Assembly: GCA_018222805.1 (NCBI GenBank)
Contig: JAAEZQ010000003.1
Coordinates: 238,278-302,277 of the forward strand
Direction: 5' to 3'
DNA: 64,000 nt
From: Vibrionaceae bacterium
GTDB lineage: Bacteria; Pseudomonadota; Gammaproteobacteria; Enterobacterales; Vibrionaceae
The position numbers and the translations under genes are program-made. Positions 36,962-44,948 of this stretch are shown here, in pieces. How positions within the stretch are numbered: position 1 is the first letter of the stretch; each line of letters begins with the position of its first letter. The notes beneath the pieces were generated by a model. That model was not told the DNA's origin. It saw only the letters and a list, made by a program, of their open reading frames with translations, and did not search any database.

Positions 36962-37731
36962 TGGGACGCACAGTTAGATTTAGCTTTATGGCACTGGTCT
37001 ATGCATTTTTGTATTTGCCAATTATCGTGCTTATTGTTAACTCATTTAATGCGAATAAATTTGGCATGAAATGGGGTGGATTTACCACTAAGTGGTACGA
37101 AACTTTAGTTAACAATGACAGCCTGATGCAGGCCGCGTGGCATTCGCTAAACGTTGCAGTATTTTCTGCAACAGCTGCTACTATTATTGGTAGTTTGACG
37201 GCAGTTGCCCTATTCCGTTACTCCTTTAAAGGGAAAGGCGCAGTAAATGGCATGCTGTTTGTTGTAATGATGTCACCAGACATCGTGATGGCAATTTCTT
37301 TGTTGGCCCTGTTTTTAGTATTGGGTGCACAGCTTGGTTTCTTTACATTGTTGATTGCACACATCACCTTTTGCTTACCCTTCGTTGTGGTAACGGTTTA
37401 CAGCCGATTAAATGGCTTTGATGTGAAAATGTTGGAAGCAGCAAAAGACCTAGGAGCAAGTGAGTGGGTTATCTTGAAGAAGATTATCCTTCCCCTAGCG
37501 AAACCAGCGGTTGCTGCCGGCTGGCTATTGAGCTTTACCCTATCATTGGACGACGTGATTATCAGTTCGTTCGTGACGGGACCAACCTACGAAATCTTAC
37601 CATTGAAGATTTATTCAATGGTGAAAGTGGGCATTTCACCGGAAGTGAATGCTTTAGCAACGGTTATGTTGATTGTTTCTTTGGTTCTTGTGATTATTTC
37701 TCAGTTGCTTGCAAGAGAAAAAGTAAAGTAA
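36961..37731 (+). CDS. potC: polyamine ABC transporter permease PotC
   Basis: The second permease, 256 residues with about six helices and the EAA loop [22 protein letters not shown]. It is translationally coupled to potB (one-base overlap). A hairpin follows at 37756, so the binding-protein genes may be expressed at a different level. Confidence 0.95.
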   Translation: MGRTVRFSFMALVYAFLYLPIIVLIVNSFNANKFGMKWGGFTTKWYETLVNNDSLMQAAWHSLNVAVFSATAATIIGSLTAVALFRYSFKGKGAVNGMLFVVMMSPDIVMAISLLALFLVLGAQLGFFTLLIAHITFCLPFVVVTVYSRLNGFDVKMLEAAKDLGASEWVILKKIILPLAKPAVAAGWLLSFTLSLDDVIISSFVTGPTYEILPLKIYSMVKVGISPEVNALATVMLIVSLVLVIISQLLAREKVK

Positions 37732-37755
37732 AATCCACATCCGTTAACATCACGA

Positions 37756-37785
37756 AACAGAATGGTTACATGCCATTCTGTTTTT
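37756..37785 (+). terminator. hairpin between potC and the first potD
   Basis: AACAGAATGG / CCATTCTGTTTTT with a 7-base loop. It may act as a partial terminator or an mRNA-stability element. Confidence 0.75.
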
Positions 37786-37837
37786 CTATCTATCGTCCAA
37801 AATAGTTTGGGCAACGTTTGGTTTGGAGCTAACGTCA

Positions 37838-38869
37838 ATGAAAAAATGGGCTACTTTATTAGCTGGTAGTGCATGTGCGCTTTCTCTGTTCTCTGGTTCA
37901 GTGGCAGCGGATGATAATGAATTGGTATTTATGAACTGGGGGCCTTACATCAACAGTAATCTCCTAGAACAATTTACTAAAGAAACTGGTATCAAAGTGA
38001 TCTACTCAACTTACGAGTCGAACGAAACTTTGTATGCAAAGCTAAAAACTCATAACGAAGGTTATGATTTAGTCGTTCCTTCAACGTACTTTGTTGCGAA
38101 GATGCGTGATGAAGGCATGCTACAAAAGATCGATAAGTCTAAGCTGAAAAACTTAGGTAACCTTGACCAGAATTACCTAGATAAGCCTTTCGATCCAAAT
38201 AATGACTACTCTATCCCTCACGTTGTTGCGATTACTGGACTAGCGGTCAACGCAGACATGTACGATCCAAACGACTTCCAAAGCTGGGCCGATCTATGGA
38301 AACCTGAGCTTGAAGGTCAAGTGATGCTAATGGACGACACGCGTGAAGTATTCCACATTGCATTGCGCAAGCTAGGTTATTCAGGTAACTCAACGGATCC
38401 AAAAGAAATTGATGAAGCGTATGCAGAACTACAAAAGTTAATGCCGAACGTTCTTCTATTTAACTCTGACAATCCAGGTGCACCATATATGTCTGGTGAA
38501 GTCGGTGTTGGTATGCTTTGGAACGGTAGCGCTGCAGCAGCTCAAAACGAAGGGCTTAACCTTAAGCTGGTCTTCCCTAAAGAAGGTGGAATCGGCTGGG
38601 TAGACAACTTTGCTATCTCTTCTGGCGCGAAAAACGTAGAAGCAGCGCATAAGATGATCGACTTCCTACTGCGACCAGAAATCGCAGAGCAAATTTCTCG
38701 TGACACTGGTTACCTGACTGCAGTTAAAGCGTCGAACGAGAAGTTTAAAGATGTAGCTCCACTGTTTCCTTCACAAGAAGACCTAGACCGTGTTGAGTGG
38801 CAAGATGCTGTTGGCGATCTGACCGTTAAGTATGAAGGTTACTTCCTTCAGCTTAAAGCAGGCCAGTAA
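37838..38869 (+). CDS. potD2: polyamine-binding periplasmic protein, first copy
   Basis: A substrate-binding protein of 343 residues with a signal peptide (about 1-24, ending VAA) and the PotD pattern (ELVFMNWGPYI, YESNETLYAKL, DLVVPSTYFV, GMLWNGSAAAA). It is a close paralogue of the next gene. The two differ at pocket-region positions, for example NWGPYI against NWSEYI and VGWVDNFAI-type against FWMDSLAI-type segments, so they may prefer different polyamines. The symbol follows V. cholerae gene order (VC1425); function is not shown here. The ATG at 37838 follows GGAGCTAACGTC. Confidence 0.88.
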   Translation: MKKWATLLAGSACALSLFSGSVAADDNELVFMNWGPYINSNLLEQFTKETGIKVIYSTYESNETLYAKLKTHNEGYDLVVPSTYFVAKMRDEGMLQKIDKSKLKNLGNLDQNYLDKPFDPNNDYSIPHVVAITGLAVNADMYDPNDFQSWADLWKPELEGQVMLMDDTREVFHIALRKLGYSGNSTDPKEIDEAYAELQKLMPNVLLFNSDNPGAPYMSGEVGVGMLWNGSAAAAQNEGLNLKLVFPKEGGIGWVDNFAISSGAKNVEAAHKMIDFLLRPEIAEQISRDTGYLTAVKASNEKFKDVAPLFPSQEDLDRVEWQDAVGDLTVKYEGYFLQLKAGQ

Positions 38870-38901
38870 TCGAATTTGTCTAAGGCAAATCACCCTAAAT
38901 G

Positions 38902-38930
38902 AAAATAGGCAGCAATGGCTGCCTATTTTT
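38902..38930 (+). terminator. rho-independent terminator between the two potD genes
   Basis: AAAATAGGCAGC / GCTGCCTATTTTT with a short loop; a strong structure. Confidence 0.88.
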
Positions 38931-39105
38931 ATAATTGACTGATATAATTATACCTTGCTAGGTTTATTTGGCTCGGCTCGTTTCATCTCAATGGAATGAG
39001 AAGCATCAGATTAAATAGACAGAATTGTACTTAATGCAATTTGGTTCAACTTAATAATTATCACTAGTATTGATTTGTCCAATCGCTAAACAAAACGGAA
39101 AACAA

Positions 39106-40143
39106 ATGAAAAGTAAATTCTACGCAAGCGCTCTATGTGCAGCGACTCTGTTCGCTACTCCAGCAATAGCGGCTGATCAAGAACTGTACTTCTACAACTG
39201 GTCGGAATACATCCCAAACGAAGTTCTTGAAGACTTTACAAAAGAAACTGGAATCAAAGTGCTGTACTCGACTTACGAGTCTAATGAAAGCATGTACGCT
39301 AAACTAAAAACGCAAGGTTCTGGTTACGACTTGGTAGTACCGTCTACCTATTTCGTATCTAAAATGCGTAAAGAAGGCATGCTTCAAGAGATCGACAAGG
39401 AGAAGTTATCCCACTTTGCAGATATCGATCCTAATTTCTTAAACAAGCCTTTTGACCCGAACAACAACTTCTCAATTCCTTATATCTGGGGTGCAACAGG
39501 TATTGGTATTAATGCGGATATGCTGGATAAGTCATCAGTCACTAAATGGGACGATTTCTGGGACAGCAAGTGGGAAGGTCAGTTAATGCTGATGGATGAT
39601 TCTCGAGAAGTTTTCCATATTGCATTAACAAAGCTGGGCTACTCTCCTAATACGACAAACCCTGATGAAATCAAAGCCGCATACGAAGAGTTACATAAGC
39701 TAATGCCAAATGTGCTGGTGTTTAACTCTGATTTTCCTGCAAACCCATACTTAGCAGGTGAGGTTTCTCTTGGCATGCTTTGGAATGGTTCTGCTTACAT
39801 GGCACGCGAGGAAGGTGCGAGCATTGATATCATCTGGCCGGAAAAAGGCGCTATTTTCTGGATGGATAGCCTTGCGATTCCTGCAGGTGCGAAGAACATT
39901 GAAGCAGCGCATAAGATGATTGACTTCCTACTGCGACCAGAAAATGCGGCTAAGATTGCACTGGAGATTGGTTACCCTACTCCAGTAAAAACGGCGTACG
40001 ACCTACTTCCTAAAGAATTTGTTAACGACCAAAGTATCTTCCCTCCGCAAGAAGTGATGGACAGCGGTACATGGCAAGACGAAGTTGGTGAAGCAAGTGT
40101 GTTGTACGACGAGTACTTCCAGAAGCTAAAAGTAAACAACTAA
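39106..40143 (+). CDS. potD1: polyamine-binding periplasmic protein, second copy
   Basis: A 345-residue PotD homologue with a signal peptide (about 1-22, ending IAA). Segments ELYFYNWSEYIP, YESNESMYAKL, LVVPSTYFVSKM and LGMLWNGSAYMA match spermidine-binding PotD. In V. cholerae the gene in this position (VC1424, PotD1) serves norspermidine/spermidine import and affects biofilm. The ATG at 39106 gives the signal peptide; the frame runs upstream to 39070. The 236-base gap and terminator before it suggest its own promoter. Confidence 0.9.
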   Translation: MKSKFYASALCAATLFATPAIAADQELYFYNWSEYIPNEVLEDFTKETGIKVLYSTYESNESMYAKLKTQGSGYDLVVPSTYFVSKMRKEGMLQEIDKEKLSHFADIDPNFLNKPFDPNNNFSIPYIWGATGIGINADMLDKSSVTKWDDFWDSKWEGQLMLMDDSREVFHIALTKLGYSPNTTNPDEIKAAYEELHKLMPNVLVFNSDFPANPYLAGEVSLGMLWNGSAYMAREEGASIDIIWPEKGAIFWMDSLAIPAGAKNIEAAHKMIDFLLRPENAAKIALEIGYPTPVKTAYDLLPKEFVNDQSIFPPQEVMDSGTWQDEVGEASVLYDEYFQKLKVNN

Positions 40144-40160
40144 TAGTCATATAAAACGAC

Positions 40161-40187
40161 AAAGCGGCCAAATGAACTGGCCGCTTT
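40161..40187 (+). terminator. rho-independent terminator of the second potD
   Basis: AAAGCGGCCA / TGGCCGCTTT with a 7-base loop and a T-rich tail. Confidence 0.85.
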
Positions 40188-40205
40188 TATTGTTTTTGTG
40201 GTGTT

Positions 40206-40928
40206 TTATTTTTCTTCTAAGGATAAAATTTCATCAACTAACTTCGGCACTTCCACACTCGCCTTTCCATAGCGCTTTTCTTCAAATTCACTTTCTATTG
40301 CACTAGGTTCCAGATTTATTTCGATCGTATGTGCACCGTGCATTTTTGCATCATGTACAAACCCAGCCGCTGGATACACGACCCCGGATGTACCAATAGA
40401 AATAAACAAGTCAGCTTGTTCTAGCGATTCGTAAATGTCTCCCATACGCAGCGGCATCTCACCAAACCAGACAATATGAGGGCGCATTTGGGAAGGAATT
40501 TGACAACAGTGGCAAAGCTCACCCGTTTCAATATCGTCAGTATGTTCTATAACCTGGTGCGATTCGCTACAGCGGGCTTTTAGCAACTCGCCATGCATAT
40601 GGATGACATTGTGGCTTCCGCCTCTTTCGTGCAAGTTGTCGATGTTCTGTGTAATGACGGTCACTTTACCGTCTAGCTCTGCCTCAAGGCGGCCTAAAGC
40701 GAGATGAGCCGCGTTTGGCTGAATCGCCTCATCCTGGAGCTTTTTACGACGTTGATTATAAAATTCCTGAACAAGGTCGGGATCACGCTCAAATCCTTCG
40801 GGTGTTGCCACGTCTTCAATACGGTGGTTTTCCCAAAGGCCATCTTGGGCTCTAAATGTTTGAATGCCGGACTCCGCTGAGATACCTGCCCCAGTAAGTA
40901 CTACAATGTTTCTATACGGGAAATTCAT
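40206..40928 (-). CDS. cobB: NAD-dependent protein deacylase, sirtuin CobB
   Basis: Removes acetyl and succinyl groups from lysines using NAD. The 240 residues contain [14 protein letters not shown] (NAD site), the FYNQRR segment whose Tyr and Arg mark desuccinylase-type class III sirtuins, [12 protein letters not shown], the catalytic His in IHMHGEL, four Cys around the zinc loop, and the closing [12 protein letters not shown]. It is a short form without an N-terminal extension. It converges on the second potD. Confidence 0.95.
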   Translation of the reverse strand: MNFPYRNIVVLTGAGISAESGIQTFRAQDGLWENHRIEDVATPEGFERDPDLVQEFYNQRRKKLQDEAIQPNAAHLALGRLEAELDGKVTVITQNIDNLHERGGSHNVIHMHGELLKARCSESHQVIEHTDDIETGELCHCCQIPSQMRPHIVWFGEMPLRMGDIYESLEQADLFISIGTSGVVYPAAGFVHDAKMHGAHTIEINLEPSAIESEFEEKRYGKASVEVPKLVDEILSLEEK

Positions 40929-41048
40929 AACTGATCCTTGTTGTTCTTTTTCGCTAGCTTAACACTGAAACAATATCAGCTGTAGTAATATGGATTAGAC
41001 AATGGTAGTAATGAACGATAATAAATAGTTATTTTGAGAGGAAAAGCA

Positions 41049-41225
41049 ATGAGACACGTATCTCTAGCTCTTGTGTTGCTTACGACTTTAGCGGGTTGCC
41101 AACTGACCAATGTTGAAGGTGAAATTGATGATGTGAGAGTGAAAGTTAGTACGAATGATAATGACAGGCACCGAGGTAATGGCGATTTCTGTCCTCCGGG
41201 TCAAGCTAAGAAAGGTAATTGTTAA
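41049..41225 (+). CDS. small lipoprotein
   Basis: A 58-residue protein with a signal peptide and lipobox LAGC (Cys16), giving a mature lipoprotein of about 43 residues. The mature part is charged, with NDNDRHRGNG and an end FCPPGQAKKGNC that carries two Cys. The ATG at 41049 (MRHVSLALVLL) follows GAGAGGAAAAGC. The function is unknown. A terminator follows, shared with amtB. Confidence 0.75.
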   Translation: MRHVSLALVLLTTLAGCQLTNVEGEIDDVRVKVSTNDNDRHRGNGDFCPPGQAKKGNC

Positions 41226-41250
41226 AAGAGCGGCTTAATGCCGCTCTTTT
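41224..41250. terminator. bidirectional terminator between the lipoprotein gene and amtB
   Basis: AAAAGAGCGGC / GCCGCTCTTTT with a 5-base loop. Confidence 0.9.
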
Positions 41251-41258
41251 GCATTTTG

Positions 41259-42479
41259 TTAGTCTTCATTGGTTGAAGAGATTTTGTGGATAGCTAAATC
41301 GGCACCATTAAATTCATCTTCTTCAGACAGTCTAATGCCCGTTACCGCGTTAATTGCACCATAGACAGCCAATGCCCCTAATACGGCAATAGAAATGCCT
41401 AGTACGGTTCCCATAAGCTGAACAACTAAGCTAACGCCCCCCAAACCGCCCAATGCTGTTTGCCCAAAGATGCCTGCAGCAATACCACCCCATGCACCAC
41501 AAATACCGTGTAGAGGCCAAACACCTAACACATCGTCAATCTTGGTTTTGTTTTGTAGATGTGTGAACAGGTAAACAAAGAGCACGCCCGCAATAGCACC
41601 AGTTACCAGCGCACCGATTGGATGCATAAGGTCAGAACCAGCACATACGGCAACCAATCCAGCTAGAGGACCGTTGTGAATAAAGCCCGGGTCATTTTTA
41701 CCCGCGATAAGTGACGCAATAATGCCACCAACCATTGCCATCAATGAGTTCATTGCGACTAGACCGCTGATCCCAGAAATAGCTTGAGCCGACATCACGT
41801 TAAAACCGAACCAGCCCACACAAAGAATCCAGGCACCAAGCGCTAAGAATGGAATGTTTGATGGTGCAAAGTTGGTATGTTTACCTGCACGAATTCGGCC
41901 TTTACGCATGCCTAAGAAAATAACTGCAACGAGAGCAATCCAACCACCTACTCCGTGGACAACAACTGATCCTGCAAAGTCATGGAAGCCAAAGCCAAAA
42001 CTTGCTTCAAACCAATCTTGGATACCAAAATTACCGTTCCAAATGATGCCTTCAAACAGTGGGTAAACGATCCCTACAGTAAAAAATGTCGCAATGAGGA
42101 TAGGATAAAAACGCGCACGCTCGGCGATCCCGCCAGATACAATCGCTGGTATAGCAGCAGCGAACGTTAGCAAGAAAAAGAATTTAACAAGCTCATATCC
42201 ATTACCTTGAGACAGTGTCTGCGCATCGGCAAAGAACGTGCCGCCATAAGCAACCCAATAGCCAATAAAGAAATAGGCGATGGCAGAAACACCAAAATCG
42301 GCCAAAATTTTAACCAACGCGTTCACTTGGTTCTTTTGGCGTACGGTCCCTACTTCAAGAAAAGCAAAACCGGAGTGCATCAAAAAAACCATGATGGCAC
42401 CAAGCAGTAAGAATAGAGTATCGGAACTTTGTGTGAGAGTTTGTACAACGCCATGTACCTGATCGGCTGTTACACTCAT
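41259..42479 (-). CDS. amtB: ammonium transporter AmtB
   Basis: An 11-helix ammonium channel of 406 residues. Family segments include FLLLGAIMVFLMHSGFAFLEVG, the FHDFAGSVVVHGVGGW segment with the first pore His, and VLGVWPLHGICGAWGG with the second. No cleavable signal peptide of the E. coli AmtB kind is obvious. The ATG at 42479 (MSVTADQ) follows GGAGACAGTCATA and is preferred to the frame opening at 42509. No glnK is adjacent. A sigma-54 promoter with NtrC-like sites lies upstream, which fits nitrogen control. Confidence 0.94.
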   Translation of the reverse strand: MSVTADQVHGVVQTLTQSSDTLFLLLGAIMVFLMHSGFAFLEVGTVRQKNQVNALVKILADFGVSAIAYFFIGYWVAYGGTFFADAQTLSQGNGYELVKFFFLLTFAAAIPAIVSGGIAERARFYPILIATFFTVGIVYPLFEGIIWNGNFGIQDWFEASFGFGFHDFAGSVVVHGVGGWIALVAVIFLGMRKGRIRAGKHTNFAPSNIPFLALGAWILCVGWFGFNVMSAQAISGISGLVAMNSLMAMVGGIIASLIAGKNDPGFIHNGPLAGLVAVCAGSDLMHPIGALVTGAIAGVLFVYLFTHLQNKTKIDDVLGVWPLHGICGAWGGIAAGIFGQTALGGLGGVSLVVQLMGTVLGISIAVLGALAVYGAINAVTGIRLSEEDEFNGADLAIHKISSTNED

Positions 42480-42535
42480 TATGACTGTCTCCGTTAGTGT
42501 TGTGCGCACTTATCCTGTGCAATAAAAATCAACCA

Positions 42536-42550
42536 TCACCAAAATGGTGA
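42536..42550. promoter_or_regulatory. NtrC-like palindrome in the amtB leader
   Basis: TCACCA-AAA-TGGTGA shares its CACCA-N3-TGGTG core with the NtrC consensus. It lies about 15-29 bases downstream of the predicted start of transcription. Confidence 0.45.
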
Positions 42551-42575
42551 ATCAAATTAGTAAAGCGTCTAACAA

Positions 42576-42591
42576 AGCAATTAGCGTTCCA
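42576..42591 (-). promoter_or_regulatory. sigma-54 promoter of amtB
   Basis: On the minus strand TGGAAC-GCTAA-TTGCT, with GG and GC at the correct 12-base spacing. Predicted start near 42565, giving a leader of about 86 bases. Confidence 0.75.
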
Positions 42592-42689
42592 ATAGTTTTC
42601 TTGCTTAATGGGATTGTATTAATCCTTTGTTTTTATTGTGTAGTTGGTTTTCATGAATGTTTTTAGATACAGTCGATCGCACAGTGTTG

Positions 42690-42790
42690 TGCACCAAAAG
42701 AACCTGTTTGCACCAATTTAATGCGCACCATTTTGTTAACTAAATGTATATTTATATGCAACCAAGGCTCAATTTTGTCAATTGGGTGCA
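42690..42790. promoter_or_regulatory. cluster of NtrC-like half-sites upstream of amtB
   Basis: GCACCA half-sites start near 42691, 42710 and 42725, and an opposed GGTGCA is at 42785-42790. They lie about 100-210 bases upstream of the sigma-54 box. Each has one good half of the TGCACCA-N3-TGGTGCA consensus. Confidence 0.5.
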
Positions 42791-42814
42791 TATTGACTGG
42801 TGATGAATTGTCCA

Positions 42815-42845
42815 ACAAAAAACCGCCTGTTTAGGCGGTTTTGTT
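42815..42845 (-). terminator. rho-independent terminator of the fdh operon
   Basis: On the minus strand AAAACCGCC / GGCGGTTTTTT with a short loop, directly after the last gene of the operon. Confidence 0.88.
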
Positions 42846-42861
42846 TAAAGACATCGATGTT

Positions 42862-43278
42862 TTACAAGTTAGGTCCAGTAGAAGGTCTGTGCGGCTTGTT
42901 ATTGCGTAATTGGTGCATACCTTGGAGCATCCTCCACAGCCACACACCTATCGCTACGATGGCGAACACACTGCCTATGTAAGGAATAACGTAAGCGATG
43001 TTATCTATCAGTGTGCTGCGCACCCAATAGTCACTGACACCTTTTAACACACCATTTGTGGTCGCAACGGTAACGATTAAGACAACAAAGAAGGTGAGGT
43101 ACAGGAAGAAAGTACGAATTAACCCATAGTAATGCGAGATAACCACATCGCTGTCTTCACCTTTGTCCAAACGATAGCCAGCATAGATAATAGCGACAAC
43201 GCCTGAGATCAAAAACGTAAACGGGGTAAAGCAACTCAGGATATACGCAACCCAAATCCCGTTATGATGTTTGTTCAT
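42862..43278 (-). CDS. small membrane protein at the end of the fdh operon (DUF4870-like)
   Basis: A 138-residue protein with about three membrane helices (around 8-30, 50-72, 95-118). The HYYGLIRTFFLYLTFF segment and the YIGSVFAIVAIGVWLWRMLQG segment recall the DUF4870/Tic20-like group of small membrane proteins. The ATG at 43278 (MNKHHNGIWVAY) overlaps the fdhC end by 17 bases and follows GGAGCGAAAGGGA; the longer frame to 43392 lies inside fdhC. It is conserved in position with fdh genes in Vibrio as far as I know. The role is unknown. Confidence 0.7.
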   Translation of the reverse strand: MNKHHNGIWVAYILSCFTPFTFLISGVVAIIYAGYRLDKGEDSDVVISHYYGLIRTFFLYLTFFVVLIVTVATTNGVLKGVSDYWVRSTLIDNIAYVIPYIGSVFAIVAIGVWLWRMLQGMHQLRNNKPHRPSTGPNL

Positions 43279-44314
43279 TCCCTTTCGCTCCTTTGTCCGT
43301 TGCTTTAACCTCGCCAGATTCTCCGATCGCCTCTTGAGATTTGACGTCCTCGTACCAAAGATCGTGGTGCTCTTTTGCCCATGTTTCGTCAACCTCTCCC
43401 GTCACCATGCCTTCTAGTGCTCCCTCCATACCGAACAGGCCGATATAGATGTGGAAAACAAAGCCACAAATAAGAATAAGCGCCGAAACGGCGTGAATAA
43501 GATTAGACAACTCCATATCACGACGGGTTTGATCAAAGATTGGAAAATCCAAAACCAGACCACTTACTGCGGCGATTGCACCGACAAAAATGAGCAACCA
43601 GTAAACCGCTTTTTCACCACCGTTTGAGAAGCCTGCCGATGGATGAGTGCCTTTGTGTTTACCAACCATGCCCCCCATTTTCATGAACCAACGTACGTCG
43701 GTCATGTTAGGGATCGATTTCCGCCACCATTTCAGCAGAATTAACATCAACAAGATAAAGAACAGTGGCCCCATGTAGTTGTGGTATTGCTTCGCCAGCA
43801 TCACGATGAAACCCCAGAACTCGCTAGGCACATAGGGTTTGAGGAAGTGTTTCCCGTAAACGAGCATCAACCCACTGAATGCCAGGGTTAAAAAAGTAAA
43901 CGCCATACTCCAGTGAAGTGCACGATCTAGTCGAGACCAGCGCTTAATCTTTTTGCCGGTGCGAGGCTTACTTAGCATCAGAGGCCCGACAAAGACATAA
44001 GCCAAGACCACAAGCGCAATACTACCGAAAATAGCGATAGCACCAGCTGGAGACATCCACTTTTCTTTCAGGATGTACCAGGTTTCACCGGGTTTACTGA
44101 TTAGCACACCATGTTCTGGTGATTGGGAAGTGGTATAACCTGATTCACCCTGTCTCACCTGACGCCAATAGTCCGCCCCTGCTAGTTGTGTCATCTCCTG
44201 CTGCACGACTTTGGAAGATTGCTCTTCTGCTGACGTTGGCATTGAGAAAGTCAACAGTAATGCTGTCATGATCGACAGCATTACCAGAGACGCACGTTTT
44301 AAAGTGTTTAACAT
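43262..44314 (-). CDS. fdhC: formate dehydrogenase gamma subunit, cytochrome b556
   Basis: The membrane subunit that passes electrons from FdhB to quinone. The 350 residues have a signal-like first helix (about 12-29), an extra N-terminal helix (about 92-112), then the four-helix cytochrome b core (about 128-300). Haem histidines are visible near RALHWSMAFTFL, KQYHNYMGPLFF and IHAVSALILICGFVFHIYIG. The length exceeds E. coli FdnI (about 217) because of the N-terminal domain, as in the larger FdoI/FdhC-type subunits. It follows fdhB by 14 bases. Confidence 0.92.
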   Translation of the reverse strand: MLNTLKRASLVMLSIMTALLLTFSMPTSAEEQSSKVVQQEMTQLAGADYWRQVRQGESGYTTSQSPEHGVLISKPGETWYILKEKWMSPAGAIAIFGSIALVVLAYVFVGPLMLSKPRTGKKIKRWSRLDRALHWSMAFTFLTLAFSGLMLVYGKHFLKPYVPSEFWGFIVMLAKQYHNYMGPLFFILLMLILLKWWRKSIPNMTDVRWFMKMGGMVGKHKGTHPSAGFSNGGEKAVYWLLIFVGAIAAVSGLVLDFPIFDQTRRDMELSNLIHAVSALILICGFVFHIYIGLFGMEGALEGMVTGEVDETWAKEHHDLWYEDVKSQEAIGESGEVKATDKGAKGNEQTS

Positions 44315-44328
44315 GTGTCTCTCCTTAC

Positions 44329-44937
44329 TTAGCTTTTGGTTGCATCGTAAGAAAGATCATTTCCGTCTGTCCAACCTGCATTCTTAGCGCCGCGCTCTAC
44401 AACACGCTGACGGAAAATATCAGATACTTTATCTGCATCACCTGCCAACAATGCTTTTGTTGAACACAGTGACGCACACATAGGCAGTTTGCCTTCTGCA
44501 ATACGGTTTGCACCATACTTTTGACGTTCTTCAACCGAGCCGGGCTCAGTCTCAGGACCGCCTGCACAGAAGGTACACTTGTCCATTTTGCCACGCTCAC
44601 CAAACGATTCTTGTTTAGGGAACTGAGGCGCACCAAACGGACACGCAAACAGACAGTAACCACAACCGATACACAGATCTTTGTTGTGCAGTACGATGCC
44701 ATCTTCAGTGTGCTCAAAACAGTCTGCAGGACACACCGCCATACAAGGTGCGTCAGTACAGTGCATACAAGCGACAGAGATTGAGTTTTCACCCGCCTCA
44801 CCGTCATTTAGTGTTACGACGCGGCGGCGCTGTATACCCCACTCAAGCGCATCGTCGTTTTCGTTCTTACATGCAGTAACACAACCGTTACACTCGATAC
44901 AGCGTTTGGTGTCACATAGGAATTTCATTCGTGCCAT
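44329..44937 (-). CDS. fdhB: formate dehydrogenase iron-sulfur subunit
   Basis: The electron-transfer subunit, 202 residues with 16 Cys in four ferredoxin-type clusters: CDTKRCIECNGCVTACK, CMHCTDAPCMAVCP, CIGCGYCLFACP and CTFC with CASLC. Unlike E. coli FdnH (294 residues) it has no C-terminal membrane helix, so it must be held by FdhA and FdhC alone. It starts 11 bases after the fdhA stop. Confidence 0.94.
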   Translation of the reverse strand: MARMKFLCDTKRCIECNGCVTACKNENDDALEWGIQRRRVVTLNDGEAGENSISVACMHCTDAPCMAVCPADCFEHTEDGIVLHNKDLCIGCGYCLFACPFGAPQFPKQESFGERGKMDKCTFCAGGPETEPGSVEERQKYGANRIAEGKLPMCASLCSTKALLAGDADKVSDIFRQRVVERGAKNAGWTDGNDLSYDATKS

Positions 44938-44948
44938 TTTCAGACTCC

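Noticed and set aside
44397..44807. 136-codon open frame on the minus strand inside fdhB
   Set aside because: It is a frame-shifted shadow of fdhB; its composition is not protein-like and fdhB in the other frame carries 16 conserved Cys.
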